64,000 bases of DNA from Paenibacillus arenilitoris. Its GTDB lineage: Bacteria; Bacillota; Bacilli; Paenibacillales; Paenibacillaceae. Below the pieces are notes generated by a model. That model had not been told where the DNA came from. It made no database searches and was given only the letters and a program-made list of their open reading frames with translations. The stretch is taken from positions 235,098-299,097 of the forward strand of contig NZ_JACXIY010000013.1 of NCBI RefSeq assembly GCF_014705655.1, read 5' to 3'. Both the position numbers and the translations under genes were made by a program. Below, one piece after another: positions 34,477-43,139 of this stretch (within the stretch, counting starts at the first letter, position 1; each line of letters starts with the position of its first letter).

Positions 34477-34501
34477 GTTGTTTATGAATGTTCAATAGCC
34501 G

Positions 34502-34534
34502 CGGCAGCCGATCAGAAGATCGGCTGCCGTTTTC
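34502..34534 (+). terminator. Rho-independent terminator
   Basis: CGGCAGCCGATC-AGAA-GATCGGCTGCCG followed by TTTTC, 25 bases after the DUF3231 stop codon. Confidence 0.92.
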
Positions 34535-34618
34535 ATTATGTCGCGGACCCCCCTATATCGTCGGACAAGCCCGATTCTTATAATGGAAGTGGATAAATTT
34601 AGGAAGAGAGGAGCCGGA

Positions 34619-37600
34619 ATGAGAAAATTTACGATTTCAGCCGCCGCGATGATCATCCTTGCGTCATGGCCGTGCACGGGAGTCGGCGCAGCGACGGCGG
34701 ATTTTAAAGACGTCCCGGATACAAGCCCCTATTACGCTTATATTCGAGACTTGAAGACGCTAGGCATAGCGGACGGAATCGCCGAAGGGGTATACGGTCC
34801 GAAACAGACGTTGACCCGCGCCCAGTTTGCCAAATTCGTCTCTGTCGCTTTTCAGCTGAAGGATCAGGGAGGACCGGCGCCTTTCCCAGATATTCGGGAT
34901 CACTGGGCAGCCGCCCATGTACGTGCCGCCTACCAGGCGGGCATTGTTAACGGCACTTCCGATACGACTTTTTCACCGAATGAACCGGTCAAACGCGAAG
35001 AAGCCTCGGCTATGGTATGGCGATATGCCCAAAAGCAGGGTCTCGCTCCAGGCGGCGCGCTGAATTTCAGCGTTAAGCCGAATACTTGGGCGGCAGAAGG
35101 TGTCAGCGGTATCATCGCTCACGGCTGGTACGGTCCGGACGTTACGCAACATTCCGACGTATGGTCGTACCGGCCTCGGGACGCGATGACCCGCGAGGAA
35201 GCGGCCGCCTTGATCGACCAGTCGATGAACGAGATGACCGGCAGCCATTCGACGGACGGCGTAACGTCCAGCTTGCCGCCCGGCAGTGTGCCGTACGGAA
35301 GCATGGCGATCCTGCGCGCCGCCCAACCGGGCGCAACCGTCTACTACACGACGGATGGCAGCGATCCCCGGACATCATCCACCCGCAAACCGTATACTGC
35401 GCCCATTCCGATACTAAAAGGGCTTCAGTTGAAGACGTATGCGGTTTATCATCCCGCTCCCGGCAAAACGGAAGCCAGCCGCGTTTCCGTATACGAGTAT
35501 GAGGACATGGCCGTATCGCCGCCGGGGCCGTCCGCAGGCCTTTACGACCCGCTCGAAAACTTCGAACGGATGAAAACCCGCGCGAATATGTACATTGCCG
35601 CGGACCATCCCGCTGCCTTCGGCGGCGATGCGAAGCGGCTGGCGCGAACGTCGACGGCGCCTGGAAGCATCCTATACCATACGAAATACGATATCGCTTC
35701 CGTGCTCTTTTACAGCTATTTTTTTACCGGAGTCGAGTTGGAGAAGAGCAAGGTGTTCGCCTCGGCGGACGGAAAAACATATAAGGAAATTCAGGTCAAA
35801 GTCTATGCGGCCGGCAATCCTTCAGGTGATTGGCAGCAGTACGCCTACGAAGCTTCTTCGGTGCCGGCAGGGATGCGCTATTTGAAAATCGAATTGCACG
35901 GAGCCGCGAAATCCTGGTCGCCGCAGCTTTCCAGAGTATCGATCAATCGAAGCACCGCTTCCGTCGACATTCATTCGACCCGAAGCGCCGAATCGCTTCA
36001 GATCGAACTGTCTTCGGCGGATCAAGGGGCCCGAATCTATTACCGCAAGGACAACGCTCCCGCGTTTCAGCCATACACCGGCCCATTCCGGCTTACGGGG
36101 TACAGCGTGCTCGAATCGTATGCCGTGAAAGACGGCCTGGAACCGAGTCCCATCCGCAAAACCAAGCTCAACGGCAGCGACAACGTTCAGGTGGACAGGT
36201 TCGGGCAGCTGAAATCGGCCATCTTTCCCGAGAAAGTAACAAGCGAGCAGCAGCTGCAAGCGGATGCCGTGACGGATGCTTCTTATTACGCCGGCTTGAC
36301 ACCTCCTTCGGGCCGGGACCGTTTCGGCGGTCTGGCAGGCAGCGCGGCGAAATACGGCTTGCGAAAAAAGGGTTTCTTCGCCATTCAGCAGATGGGAAGC
36401 CGCAAAGTGATGACCACGCCGGACGGCAATCTCTTCTTCAGCTTGGGCGTAAACGGACTGACGGCCAATGAAACCTTTACGATGGTTAAGGGGCGGGAGG
36501 AGCTGTTCGAGTCGATTCCGTCCATTCGGGAAGAATATAAATCGGCTTATAACGGGACCGCTCATTTTTCGTTCTATTTGGCGAACAAATACCGGAAAAC
36601 CGGGGTCGTTCCAACCGAGCATGCGATCTATTCGGAAGCGGCCGGGCGCATCAAAAAATGGGGGTTCAACAGCGCGGGAGGCTTCTCGCCCGACAAATAC
36701 GGCAGCGCGAACAACTTGCCTTACGTGCGAATGCTGCCGCTTAGCGGCATGAGCTGGGCGAAGCTGGACGGTCTTTCGCTGTTTGACATTTTCGCGCCGG
36801 ACGCGGCGGCCAAGATCGATATGGCGTTTGCTAAAGCGGTTAAGCCGAGCAAGGACGATCCGATGCTGATCGGATATTTCATCGACAACGAATACGATTT
36901 CCACAAGTTTTATTCCCATGTGCCGAAGCTGAAGGCAAGCGAAGCGGCGATCAAGGCGCGGTTGGTGAAGAGGCTGAAGGATAAGTATCAGGACCTGGAC
37001 AAATTCAACAGCGAGTGGCAGACAAACTTCAAATCGTTCAGCGACTTGAATGAAGCGGAGCTCCCGATAAAGACATCGGCGGCTTGGCGCGACATGGACG
37101 CCTTCTTCCGGTATTACCTGGAAACGTTCTACGGAACGGTCTCCAGGCTCTACCGCAAATACGATCCGAATCATCTTCTGCTTGGAGACCGCTGGTTAAC
37201 GACGCCGTTCCATAATGAGAAGTTTCGGAGCGTTATGGCGGAGGTGGAAGGGAAATATGTTGATGTCATCAGCATCAATTATTACAGCTATAACCTGGAT
37301 TCCGAGCTTCTGAAGGAAGTCTATGCGAAATCGGGCGGCAAACCGATTCTGATCAGCGAATTCGGTTTCGGCACGACGGAGCAAGGATTGGAACCGCTCC
37401 TAACGAACTCGGCCTTGAATCAGCTCCAGAGGGGAACGCGTTACCGGAATTATGTAGAGGCGGCGGCCAGTCTGGACAACGTTGTAGGCGCTCATGTGTT
37501 CAATTATGTGGATCAAGCCGCACTGGGCAGATATTGGGAAGGCTACTCGGGAGAACGCTATAACTCGGGCCTTGTGAATGTCGCCGACCGTCCTTATAAG

Positions 37601-37696
37601 GAATACTTGAAGGAGGTCATGGCGACCAACAACGACATCTACAAGGTCCTTCTCGGGGAAAGGGCGACGTTCCATTACGATTTCAGCCAAAAATAA
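34619..37696 (+). CDS. SLH-anchored, agarase-like glycoside hydrolase (clan GH-A type)
   Basis: The start at 34619 follows GAGAGGAG and gives 1025 residues with a signal peptide (MRKFTISAAAMIILASW, cleaved after VGAA). Three S-layer homology repeats cover about residues 22-200 (FKDVPDTSPYYAYIRDLKTL, FPDIRDHWAAAHVRAAYQAG, then a third), anchoring the protein to the cell wall. A CHB_HEX_C_1-type domain (VYYTTDGSDPRTSS), a galactose-binding-like sandwich and a second CHB_HEX-like domain follow. The C-terminal 500 residues form a TIM-barrel resembling beta-agarase/GH42-like enzymes, with likely acid/base Glu758 (IDNEYDFH) and nucleophile Glu914 (ISEFGFG). The substrate is likely a galactan-type polysaccharide, but the GH family number is not certain. 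Confidence 0.8.
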   Translation: MRKFTISAAAMIILASWPCTGVGAATADFKDVPDTSPYYAYIRDLKTLGIADGIAEGVYGPKQTLTRAQFAKFVSVAFQLKDQGGPAPFPDIRDHWAAAHVRAAYQAGIVNGTSDTTFSPNEPVKREEASAMVWRYAQKQGLAPGGALNFSVKPNTWAAEGVSGIIAHGWYGPDVTQHSDVWSYRPRDAMTREEAAALIDQSMNEMTGSHSTDGVTSSLPPGSVPYGSMAILRAAQPGATVYYTTDGSDPRTSSTRKPYTAPIPILKGLQLKTYAVYHPAPGKTEASRVSVYEYEDMAVSPPGPSAGLYDPLENFERMKTRANMYIAADHPAAFGGDAKRLARTSTAPGSILYHTKYDIASVLFYSYFFTGVELEKSKVFASADGKTYKEIQVKVYAAGNPSGDWQQYAYEASSVPAGMRYLKIELHGAAKSWSPQLSRVSINRSTASVDIHSTRSAESLQIELSSADQGARIYYRKDNAPAFQPYTGPFRLTGYSVLESYAVKDGLEPSPIRKTKLNGSDNVQVDRFGQLKSAIFPEKVTSEQQLQADAVTDASYYAGLTPPSGRDRFGGLAGSAAKYGLRKKGFFAIQQMGSRKVMTTPDGNLFFSLGVNGLTANETFTMVKGREELFESIPSIREEYKSAYNGTAHFSFYLANKYRKTGVVPTEHAIYSEAAGRIKKWGFNSAGGFSPDKYGSANNLPYVRMLPLSGMSWAKLDGLSLFDIFAPDAAAKIDMAFAKAVKPSKDDPMLIGYFIDNEYDFHKFYSHVPKLKASEAAIKARLVKRLKDKYQDLDKFNSEWQTNFKSFSDLNEAELPIKTSAAWRDMDAFFRYYLETFYGTVSRLYRKYDPNHLLLGDRWLTTPFHNEKFRSVMAEVEGKYVDVISINYYSYNLDSELLKEVYAKSGGKPILISEFGFGTTEQGLEPLLTNSALNQLQRGTRYRNYVEAAASLDNVVGAHVFNYVDQAALGRYWEGYSGERYNSGLVNVADRPYKEYLKEVMATNNDIYKVLLGERATFHYDFSQK

Positions 37697-37708
37697 AGCG
37701 CGATGCGC

Positions 37709-37738
37709 AGAAAGACCGCCGGATTGGCGGTCTTTCTC
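37709..37738 (+). terminator. Rho-independent terminator after the SLH glycosidase
   Basis: AGAAAGACCGCC-GGATT-GGCGGTCTTTCT, with a short T-rich end. Confidence 0.85.
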
Positions 37739-37830
37739 GTTCCGATTTTCAGTCAATGATTGAGTTAACGGGGACGCGATAGTAAAATAAGGACCAGCAA
37801 TACGAAATGGAGTAGCAGGCGGGGATACAT

Positions 37831-38748
37831 TTGAAATTGGAACGATTGATCGCGATTATTTACAAGCTGTTGAACCACGAAGTTTTATCCGCCTCCATGC
37901 TGGCCGAAGAGTTTCAAGTTTCCCCGAGAACCATCTATCGGGATATCGACGCGATCTGCGCCGCCGGCTTCCCGGTCATATCGCATCAGGGCCAGAATGG
38001 CGGATACGGCATGATGGATGGATACAAAATGGATAAAAGCCTGCTCGGTTCGTACGATGTCGCTTCCCTGATCACCGTGCTCCGCAGCCTCTCCTCCGTG
38101 TTCGAAGACGAGCGCGTGCAAGGAACCATCGAACGACTGCAAACGATTGGACCGGAGCATCAGACTCCGAGCGTGGCGGTGGACTTTGAAACCCGCCGTA
38201 CGGACCCCGACGCGCTTCCTCAATTGCGTACGGCCATTACGGAGCGAAATATCGTCCGTTTCGATTACATCAATACAAAAAACGAACGCACCACCCGCGA
38301 AATGGAACCGGTGAGGCTTCATTTTAAATTTGGCAATTGGTACGTATACGGTTATTGCCGGACGCGGCGGGATTATCGGGAGTTCCGGCTATCCCGGATG
38401 CTGAATTTGATTCCGACGCCGAACACCTTTCAGCCGCATCGCGAGGAGGCGAGGAAGGCTGCTCTTTCAAACGGGGCATGGCAAGAGCAGGTGGAGGATG
38501 TCGTGATCCGGGTCGGACCCGAGGGTTTGGCGGAAGCGATGGATCAGTTTCACCAGATGGATAGGCAATTTCATCCGGATGGAGGCATGACGATTCGAAT
38601 TCCAGTTTACAGGCCGCACGAAGCGCGCTGGCTGTGGTCCATTCTGCTCGGCTTTGGCAGCGGCGCGGAAGTGCTCGAGCCTCCGGCTCTGCGATGCATC
38701 ATAGCCGAACAGCTTCGAAATGCGCTCAAACTTTATGAAGAAGTATGA
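37831..38748 (+). CDS. YafY-family transcriptional regulator with WYL domain
   Basis: A 305-residue protein with a TTG start. Residues 1-60 are a DeoR-like helix-turn-helix (MKLERLIAIIYKLLNHEVLS, then EEFQVSPRTIYRDIDAICAA). The WYL domain lies in the middle (NIVRFDYINTKNER, then LHFKFGNWYVYGYCRTRRDY) and a WCX-like C-terminal part follows. WYL proteins sense small ligands or nucleic acid. It probably regulates itself and the DinB-like gene 80 bases downstream. A TGACA/TGTCA inverted repeat overlaps its stop codon. Confidence 0.9.
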   Translation: MKLERLIAIIYKLLNHEVLSASMLAEEFQVSPRTIYRDIDAICAAGFPVISHQGQNGGYGMMDGYKMDKSLLGSYDVASLITVLRSLSSVFEDERVQGTIERLQTIGPEHQTPSVAVDFETRRTDPDALPQLRTAITERNIVRFDYINTKNERTTREMEPVRLHFKFGNWYVYGYCRTRRDYREFRLSRMLNLIPTPNTFQPHREEARKAALSNGAWQEQVEDVVIRVGPEGLAEAMDQFHQMDRQFHPDGGMTIRIPVYRPHEARWLWSILLGFGSGAEVLEPPALRCIIAEQLRNALKLYEEV

Positions 38749-38774
38749 CAGTCTGTTGTCATACTTCTTTTTTT
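38740..38774 (+). terminator. Terminator with TGACA/TGTCA core overlapping the stop codon
   Basis: GAAGTATGACA and TGTCATACTTC pair around GTCTGT, followed by seven T residues. The TGA inside the left arm is the regulator's stop codon. The arm core resembles the palindrome before the second WYL regulator gene at 50716, so it may double as an operator. Confidence 0.8.
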
Positions 38775-38828
38775 ATAATGACAACAGAAGCCGAAACAAA
38801 TCCATTACGAGTTAAAAGGAGACGATTA

Positions 38829-39350
38829 ATGATGAAGAATCATCCCGTAGAAATGTTTAATTACCACGCTTGGGCGACTCAAACGATCCTGGGGAGAATC
38901 AAGGAACTGCCGGCCTCCGTGCTGAGCCAGGAAGTGAACAGCTCGTATCCCACAATCGCCCATGCCCTTAGTCATATCTATGCGGTGGATACGATGTGGT
39001 ATCTGGTTTTAACGGGGATGAGTATGCCAGAGGCGCTGCAGGAGTGCATATCGATGAACGAGAGCGTTCTGGATACGGTGGATGAATATGCCGATCGGTT
39101 TGCCCGGTTAGCGGAGCAATACAGAGAATGGTTCCGAAGCCAAGCGGATTTGGAGCAAACCGTTCTGCTCGACAATCCGTTCGCCGGAATCCGCCAAACG
39201 CGCTTGTCGGAAATCGTGCTGCATGTCGCCAATCACGGGACCTATCACAGGGGCAATGTTTCGACCATGCTGCGCCAGCTCGGCCATGCATCCACGATGA
39301 ACGACTATGCGCTTTTCTGGTATCAGGCACCTGCCGAATCCATGGTATAA
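38829..39350 (+). CDS. DinB-family protein
   Basis: The start at 38829 (MMKNHPVEMFNYHAWATQTI) lies 9 bases behind AAGGAG, giving 173 residues; longer upstream frames overlap the terminator. The sequence has the DinB/YfiT four-helix pattern with the metal-ligand histidines in YPTIAHALSHIYAVD and EIVLHVANHGTYHRGNV. Bacillota members are often thiol-dependent transferases (BstA-like) or of unknown activity. It sits directly behind a WYL regulator gene. Confidence 0.88.
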   Translation: MMKNHPVEMFNYHAWATQTILGRIKELPASVLSQEVNSSYPTIAHALSHIYAVDTMWYLVLTGMSMPEALQECISMNESVLDTVDEYADRFARLAEQYREWFRSQADLEQTVLLDNPFAGIRQTRLSEIVLHVANHGTYHRGNVSTMLRQLGHASTMNDYALFWYQAPAESMV

Positions 39351-39362
39351 TAATATCGTCTA

Positions 39363-39406
39363 AAAAAGGTCGATCTTTCTGAGAACAGAAAATCGACCCT
39401 TTTTTC
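39363..39406 (+). terminator. Rho-independent terminator
   Basis: AAAAGGTCGAT, then CTTTCTG, pairs with CAGAAA and ATCGACCC TTTTTT, giving a long imperfect stem between the DinB and YdeI-like genes. Confidence 0.85.
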
Positions 39407-39431
39407 TCGATAAGGGGAGTGCAGCTTATTT

Positions 39432-40001
39432 ATGGAAATCGAAAATCTGATTCCGATCAAATCAAGAGAAGAGCTGAGGGCTTGGCTGGAGGAGAACGGC
39501 AAGACCGAGAAATTTTGTTGGGTCGAGGTGAGTATGGCACCAACCCCGGACACGCTGCTCTATTTGGATGCGGTTGAAGAATGTTTGTGCTTTGGATGGA
39601 TCGACGGGATCAAGAAGAAGATCGCAGAGACGGGGCCGGCGCAGCGACTGTCCCCCAGAAGCCCAATAAGCTCGTGGACGGAATTGAATAAAGAACGCGT
39701 CCGCCGTCTCGAAAAGCTGGGGTTTATGAGAGACGAAGGAAGAAAGGCGCTTCCCGATATGGACCCCGATTCTTTTAAAATAGATAAGGTTATCGAGCAG
39801 AGGCTGCAAGAGGAACGGCAAGTTTACGAAAATTTTTTGGCTTTTCCGGCTCTTTACCGAAGAGTTCGGATCGACACGATCCAAAGCGTTAAAAACGATC
39901 CGGAATTATTCAAGAGCAGACTGGACAAATTTTTAACGAACACTCGGGAAAATAAAATGTACGGTCAATGGCATGATAATGGGCGGCTGCTGGATTATTA
40001 G
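39432..40001 (+). CDS. YdeI/OmpD-associated family protein
   Basis: A 189-residue protein with GGGGAG upstream of ATG 39432. The N-terminal half has SREELRAWLEENGKTEKFCW and AVEECLCFGWIDGIKKKIAE, the two signature segments of the YdeI/bacteriocin-protection family. The C-terminal half is helical (FLAFPALYRRVRIDTIQSVK). Escherichia coli YdeI-type proteins are linked to antimicrobial peptide tolerance, but the mechanism is not known and this protein may differ. Confidence 0.85.
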   Translation: MEIENLIPIKSREELRAWLEENGKTEKFCWVEVSMAPTPDTLLYLDAVEECLCFGWIDGIKKKIAETGPAQRLSPRSPISSWTELNKERVRRLEKLGFMRDEGRKALPDMDPDSFKIDKVIEQRLQEERQVYENFLAFPALYRRVRIDTIQSVKNDPELFKSRLDKFLTNTRENKMYGQWHDNGRLLDY

Positions 40002-40201
40002 AATGCGCGGTCCAGGAAAGGGCACACTTTGGCGGGTGCCCCAAAAAAATCAAAACAGGAACAAACGTTCTTTGCGAGCCGGTTTTAGAAGGATATAATG
40101 GGCTTAAACTCTAATTAAAAATCGGAGGTTCTAATGTCCGCTAAAGGCAGTTTAACGCGGTAGGGGGTTGCTTTACCATTATATAATTGGGAGGGCATTT
40201 G

Positions 40202-40711
40202 ATGGAGGTCGCCTTAGAGCTAATTGACAGTATGCTGGTTAAGTTCAGATCGGAGAAGAAATGGACTCTTCAAGCGCTTGAACAATTGTCCGAGGAAGAC
40301 ATTACTTCTTCCCCTACATCGGAAAGCAACAGCATCGCTAACTTAGTTGCTCACATCAGAGGGGCGGTACACTCTCGAATTGAAACCGTTCTCCTGGATA
40401 TTCCGGACACAAGAGATAGAGACAAAGAATTTGAAAAAGGGCTAAAAATGTCAAAAGAACAAGCCATCAAAATGACCAATGACGCTTTTGATATTCTTAT
40501 ACAATATCTTGAACATCTCAAATCCCGTCCTGCGTTATTAATGTCACAGCCCTTCCTTAATCGGCCTCCCCTTACCTATAGCCAAGTCAATAACGAGACG
40601 ACAGCTCTCAATCTTATGATCGCGATGGTGAGAGAGGTCCATTATCATACGGGACAGATCATCTATGCGGCCAAAATAAGAAGAGGACAACTCGTATGGA
40701 ATTACGATTAA
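40202..40711 (+). CDS. DinB-like (DUF1572) protein
   Basis: The start at 40202 is 8 bases behind GGGAGG, giving 169 residues. The protein is four-helical with LVAHIRGAVHSRIETVLLDI in the first half and AMVREVHYHTGQIIYAAKIR in the second; these positions correspond to the metal-binding histidines of the DinB superfamily. The family match is DUF1572. The downstream kinase-like gene starts 4 bases after its stop, so the two form an operon. Confidence 0.8.
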   Translation: MEVALELIDSMLVKFRSEKKWTLQALEQLSEEDITSSPTSESNSIANLVAHIRGAVHSRIETVLLDIPDTRDRDKEFEKGLKMSKEQAIKMTNDAFDILIQYLEHLKSRPALLMSQPFLNRPPLTYSQVNNETTALNLMIAMVREVHYHTGQIIYAAKIRRGQLVWNYD

Positions 40712-40715
40712 CGAG

Positions 40716-41204
40716 ATGCGGAAGATCTTCATTGTCGGAAGCGTAGCGAGCGGCAAGACGACTTTGGCCAAACGCTTGTCCATGAAGATGGATATTCCTT
40801 GGTATGAACTCGACTCTTTCGTTCATCATCGGACTTCAACGGGACGAAATAAACGAACAGCGAACGAACAAGTCGATGCGATCAAGGAAATCGATAAACA
40901 AGACAATTGGATTTTTGAAGGGACGGATCGAGAATCCTATCAATGTCTGTATCAAATGGCCGATACGATCATCTTTCTGGATACCCCGTTGTGGAAGCGT
41001 CATACAAGGATTGTATCCCGGTTCTGCAAGCAGAGGCTTGGATTGGAGAAGTGTCAGTATAAACCGGACTTTTGGATGCTGAAGATGATGTTTAAATGGA
41101 CGCGGGATTTTGAACGAAATAGGAGCAGGCTTGAGGACAAGTTGAACGTATACCAAGAAAAGCTGATTAGACTTCGCGACAACGGCGGTTATATGGACCG
41201 TTAA
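40716..41204 (+). CDS. Small P-loop kinase-like protein (adenylate kinase/FlaR-type)
   Basis: A 162-residue protein. The P-loop is FIVGSVASGKTTLAKRLS (GxxxSGKT) at residues 5-22. It is followed by the adenylate-kinase-like IPWYELDSFVH and the lid-type FLDTPLWKRHTRIVSRFCKQ. Bacillota proteins of this form are annotated as AAA family ATPase or topology modulation protein (FlaR), with no proven substrate. It is coupled to the DUF1572 gene by a 4-base gap. Confidence 0.82.
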   Translation: MRKIFIVGSVASGKTTLAKRLSMKMDIPWYELDSFVHHRTSTGRNKRTANEQVDAIKEIDKQDNWIFEGTDRESYQCLYQMADTIIFLDTPLWKRHTRIVSRFCKQRLGLEKCQYKPDFWMLKMMFKWTRDFERNRSRLEDKLNVYQEKLIRLRDNGGYMDR

Positions 41205-41276
41205 GGAAAGGAGCTGCGAGAATGGAGGAGAAGGGCTAACATTCAAAAGTCATATTTAATTCACCGTGGAGGGTTT

Positions 41277-42113
41277 ATGAAGACAGACAATACGATTTCC
41301 AAACTTGTTAACCGTTTGAAGGAAATAAACGGCGTGAACGCCATCGTGCTTGGCGGTTCGAGAGCCAGAGGTAGTCATAACGAACATTCGGATATCGATA
41401 TCGGCATTTATTACGATTCCGGTAAGGGATTGGATATTGCGGGGCTTCAACAGGCAGCCGCCGAACTGGATGATGCGGGAAGGCTTAACTTAATAACGGA
41501 AATCGGCAGCTGGGGCCCATGGATTAACGGAGGCGGCTGGCTGGTCGTCGACCGGTATCCCGTCGATATTCTATATCGCGACCTGAGCAAAGTATCAGCC
41601 GTGATGCAGCAATGTCACTCGGGAAAGATTACCGTCGACTACCAGCCCGGGCACCCGCACGGATTTATCAACGCCATTTATTTCTCGGAGATCGCGTTAT
41701 GCCAAGTATTATGGGATCCTTCCGGCATCGTCGGGGAAATGAAGGCAAAGACGATTCCGTATCCGGCCGAATTGAAACAGGCCATGATTCAAACGTTTCT
41801 ATGGGAAGCGGCTTTCTCGCTGGATACGGGGAGAAAAGGGATTTACAAATCGGATTTGGCGTACGTCGCCGGATGCTGTTTTCGGTCGATATCCTGCTTG
41901 AATCAGGTTTTGTTCGCGGTCAACGAATGCTACTGGATGAACGAGAAAGGGGCCGCCGCCATAGCGGATTCCTTTCGAATGGCTCCAAGGCATTACGCCG
42001 AGAGAGTCAATCAAATCATCAGCCTAATCGCAGAGGATCGGGAACGGTTGGAGACGTCTTTGAGCGAGCTGAGCGACTTGATTGAAGAAACGAAGGCGTT
42101 TGTAAAGATCTAA
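41277..42113 (+). CDS. Nucleotidyltransferase-domain protein (MNT/DUF4037-like)
   Basis: A 278-residue protein with GGAGGG upstream of ATG 41277. The nucleotidyltransferase core is AIVLGGSRARGSHNEHSDID, with the next acidic position in VDRYPVDILYRDL. The C-terminal 150 residues are helical, as in DUF4037-type proteins and aminoglycoside nucleotidyltransferases. The substrate is not known. It is closed by a strong terminator and is followed by two broken genes. Confidence 0.82.
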   Translation: MKTDNTISKLVNRLKEINGVNAIVLGGSRARGSHNEHSDIDIGIYYDSGKGLDIAGLQQAAAELDDAGRLNLITEIGSWGPWINGGGWLVVDRYPVDILYRDLSKVSAVMQQCHSGKITVDYQPGHPHGFINAIYFSEIALCQVLWDPSGIVGEMKAKTIPYPAELKQAMIQTFLWEAAFSLDTGRKGIYKSDLAYVAGCCFRSISCLNQVLFAVNECYWMNEKGAAAIADSFRMAPRHYAERVNQIISLIAEDRERLETSLSELSDLIEETKAFVKI

Positions 42114-42128
42114 ATCGATAGTGTACGA

Positions 42129-42161
42129 AAGCCTCTTGAGCTTGCGCTCGAGAGGCTTTTT
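42129..42161 (+). terminator. Rho-independent terminator
   Basis: AAGCCTCTTGAGC-TTGC-GCTCGAGAGGCTT followed by TTTTA, 16 bases after the nucleotidyltransferase stop codon. Confidence 0.95.
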
Positions 42162-42164
42162 ACT

Positions 42165-42518
42165 TGTTCGGGCGTTATTCGCAGGCACGGTCATCGAGAC
42201 CATAGAGGGCATGGGGAGCATCGCGATCAAGGACATCATCGGGATCATGGGCACCATCCCCCAAGAAGCGCCCAAACGTTTCGCCGCGGCAGGGCGGTCG
42301 CCTTCCTGGATAAGCTGAACGTTAACCGCTCGACGTTGAAGCGGCAGCTAGAAGATCCGGCGTTTGAAGCGATCAAGCCGGTCATCAGCGGCGAATTAAA
42401 AGCGACGGAAGCGATCATCGAAGAGTTTATCCAGATGTTCCAGCTGCATGAGGTCGCCTCGAACACCGAAGCGGTTCAATCTGATCCAAGCGAGGAGCCG
42501 AACGATGAACATAATTGA
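42165..42518 (+). pseudogene. Frameshifted remnant of an unknown gene
   Basis: Codon-like sequence in two frames: 42165-42290 (GTVIETIEGMGSIAIKDIIG) and, after a shift near the GCCGCGGCAGGGCGG run, 42285-42518 (VAFLDKLNVNRSTLKRQLED, then IIEEFIQMFQLHEVAS). It overlaps the nitroreductase start by 14 bases, as a coupled upstream gene would. I do not recognise the family. Confidence 0.4.
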
Positions 42519-42990
42519 AGCCATTAAAACCCGCAGAACGGTCAAGCGGTTTTAGCCGGATCCGATCGGCGAGCAGGATTTGCTTTCCTGGCTGGAAGCC
42601 GCAAGCTACGAGCCTAACCATCGGATGAACGAGCCTTGGGAGCTGCTGTTCGTCGGAGCGGAGACGAGAGCGAAGCTGAATCATAAGACGGACTTCGGCA
42701 GCGCGCCCGTCGTTATTGCCGTATTGTCGAAACCGGCAGGCACGCCCTTCGAACGGGACGAGAATGTGATGGCCGCCTCTTGCTTCGCCCAAAATTTCCT
42801 ATTGGCCGCTCACGAAGCGGGCGTCGGCGCTTATTGGGCATCATCGGGCGCTTTGCCCCATAATCGCGACATTCTCGGCGTGCCGCCCGATTACGATGTC
42901 ATTGGCTTTTTTGGCATCGGCTACCCTGCGGAAGCTCCGGCGGCCAAGCCGAGAACGCCGATTATTTCAAAAATCAATTATCTCTCTTGA
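42505..42990 (+). pseudogene. Nitroreductase gene with a premature stop codon
   Basis: ATG 42505 opens MNIIEAIKTRRTVKRF and meets TAG at 42553, then continues in the same frame with PDPIGEQDLLSWLEAASYEP and so on to 42990. The rest is a complete nitroreductase-family protein: NHRMNEPWELLFVG, then NFLLAAHEAGVGAYWASSG and GFFGIGYPAEAPAAKPRTP. The TAG stands where the family has Lys or a similar residue (KRFKPDPI), so one base change explains it. No good start exists behind the stop, so the FMN-binding N-terminus is lost. Confidence 0.85.
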
Positions 42991-42997
42991 GCATTAC

Positions 42998-43022
42998 ACC
43001 GCGATCATTCGCGGTTTTTTTT
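42998..43022 (+). terminator. Rho-independent terminator
   Basis: ACCGCGA-TCAT-TCGCGGT followed by eight T residues, just after the nitroreductase pseudogene. Confidence 0.92.
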
Positions 43023-43139
43023 ATGGGCATTCGGATTTTATAGTGGAAAAGGGCTTATAACTCGCCCTTCTCTAATTTCTCAATTAAGGTGGAAATGTCC
43101 AGAATGTATGCTGATCCGACCTATAAGGGTGTGTATCTG

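Noticed and set aside
35822..37174. 450-residue minus-strand open frame inside the SLH glycosidase gene
   Set aside because: It is antisense to a gene with clear domains, has a composition rich in Arg/His/Phe as expected of a shadow frame, and no family match.
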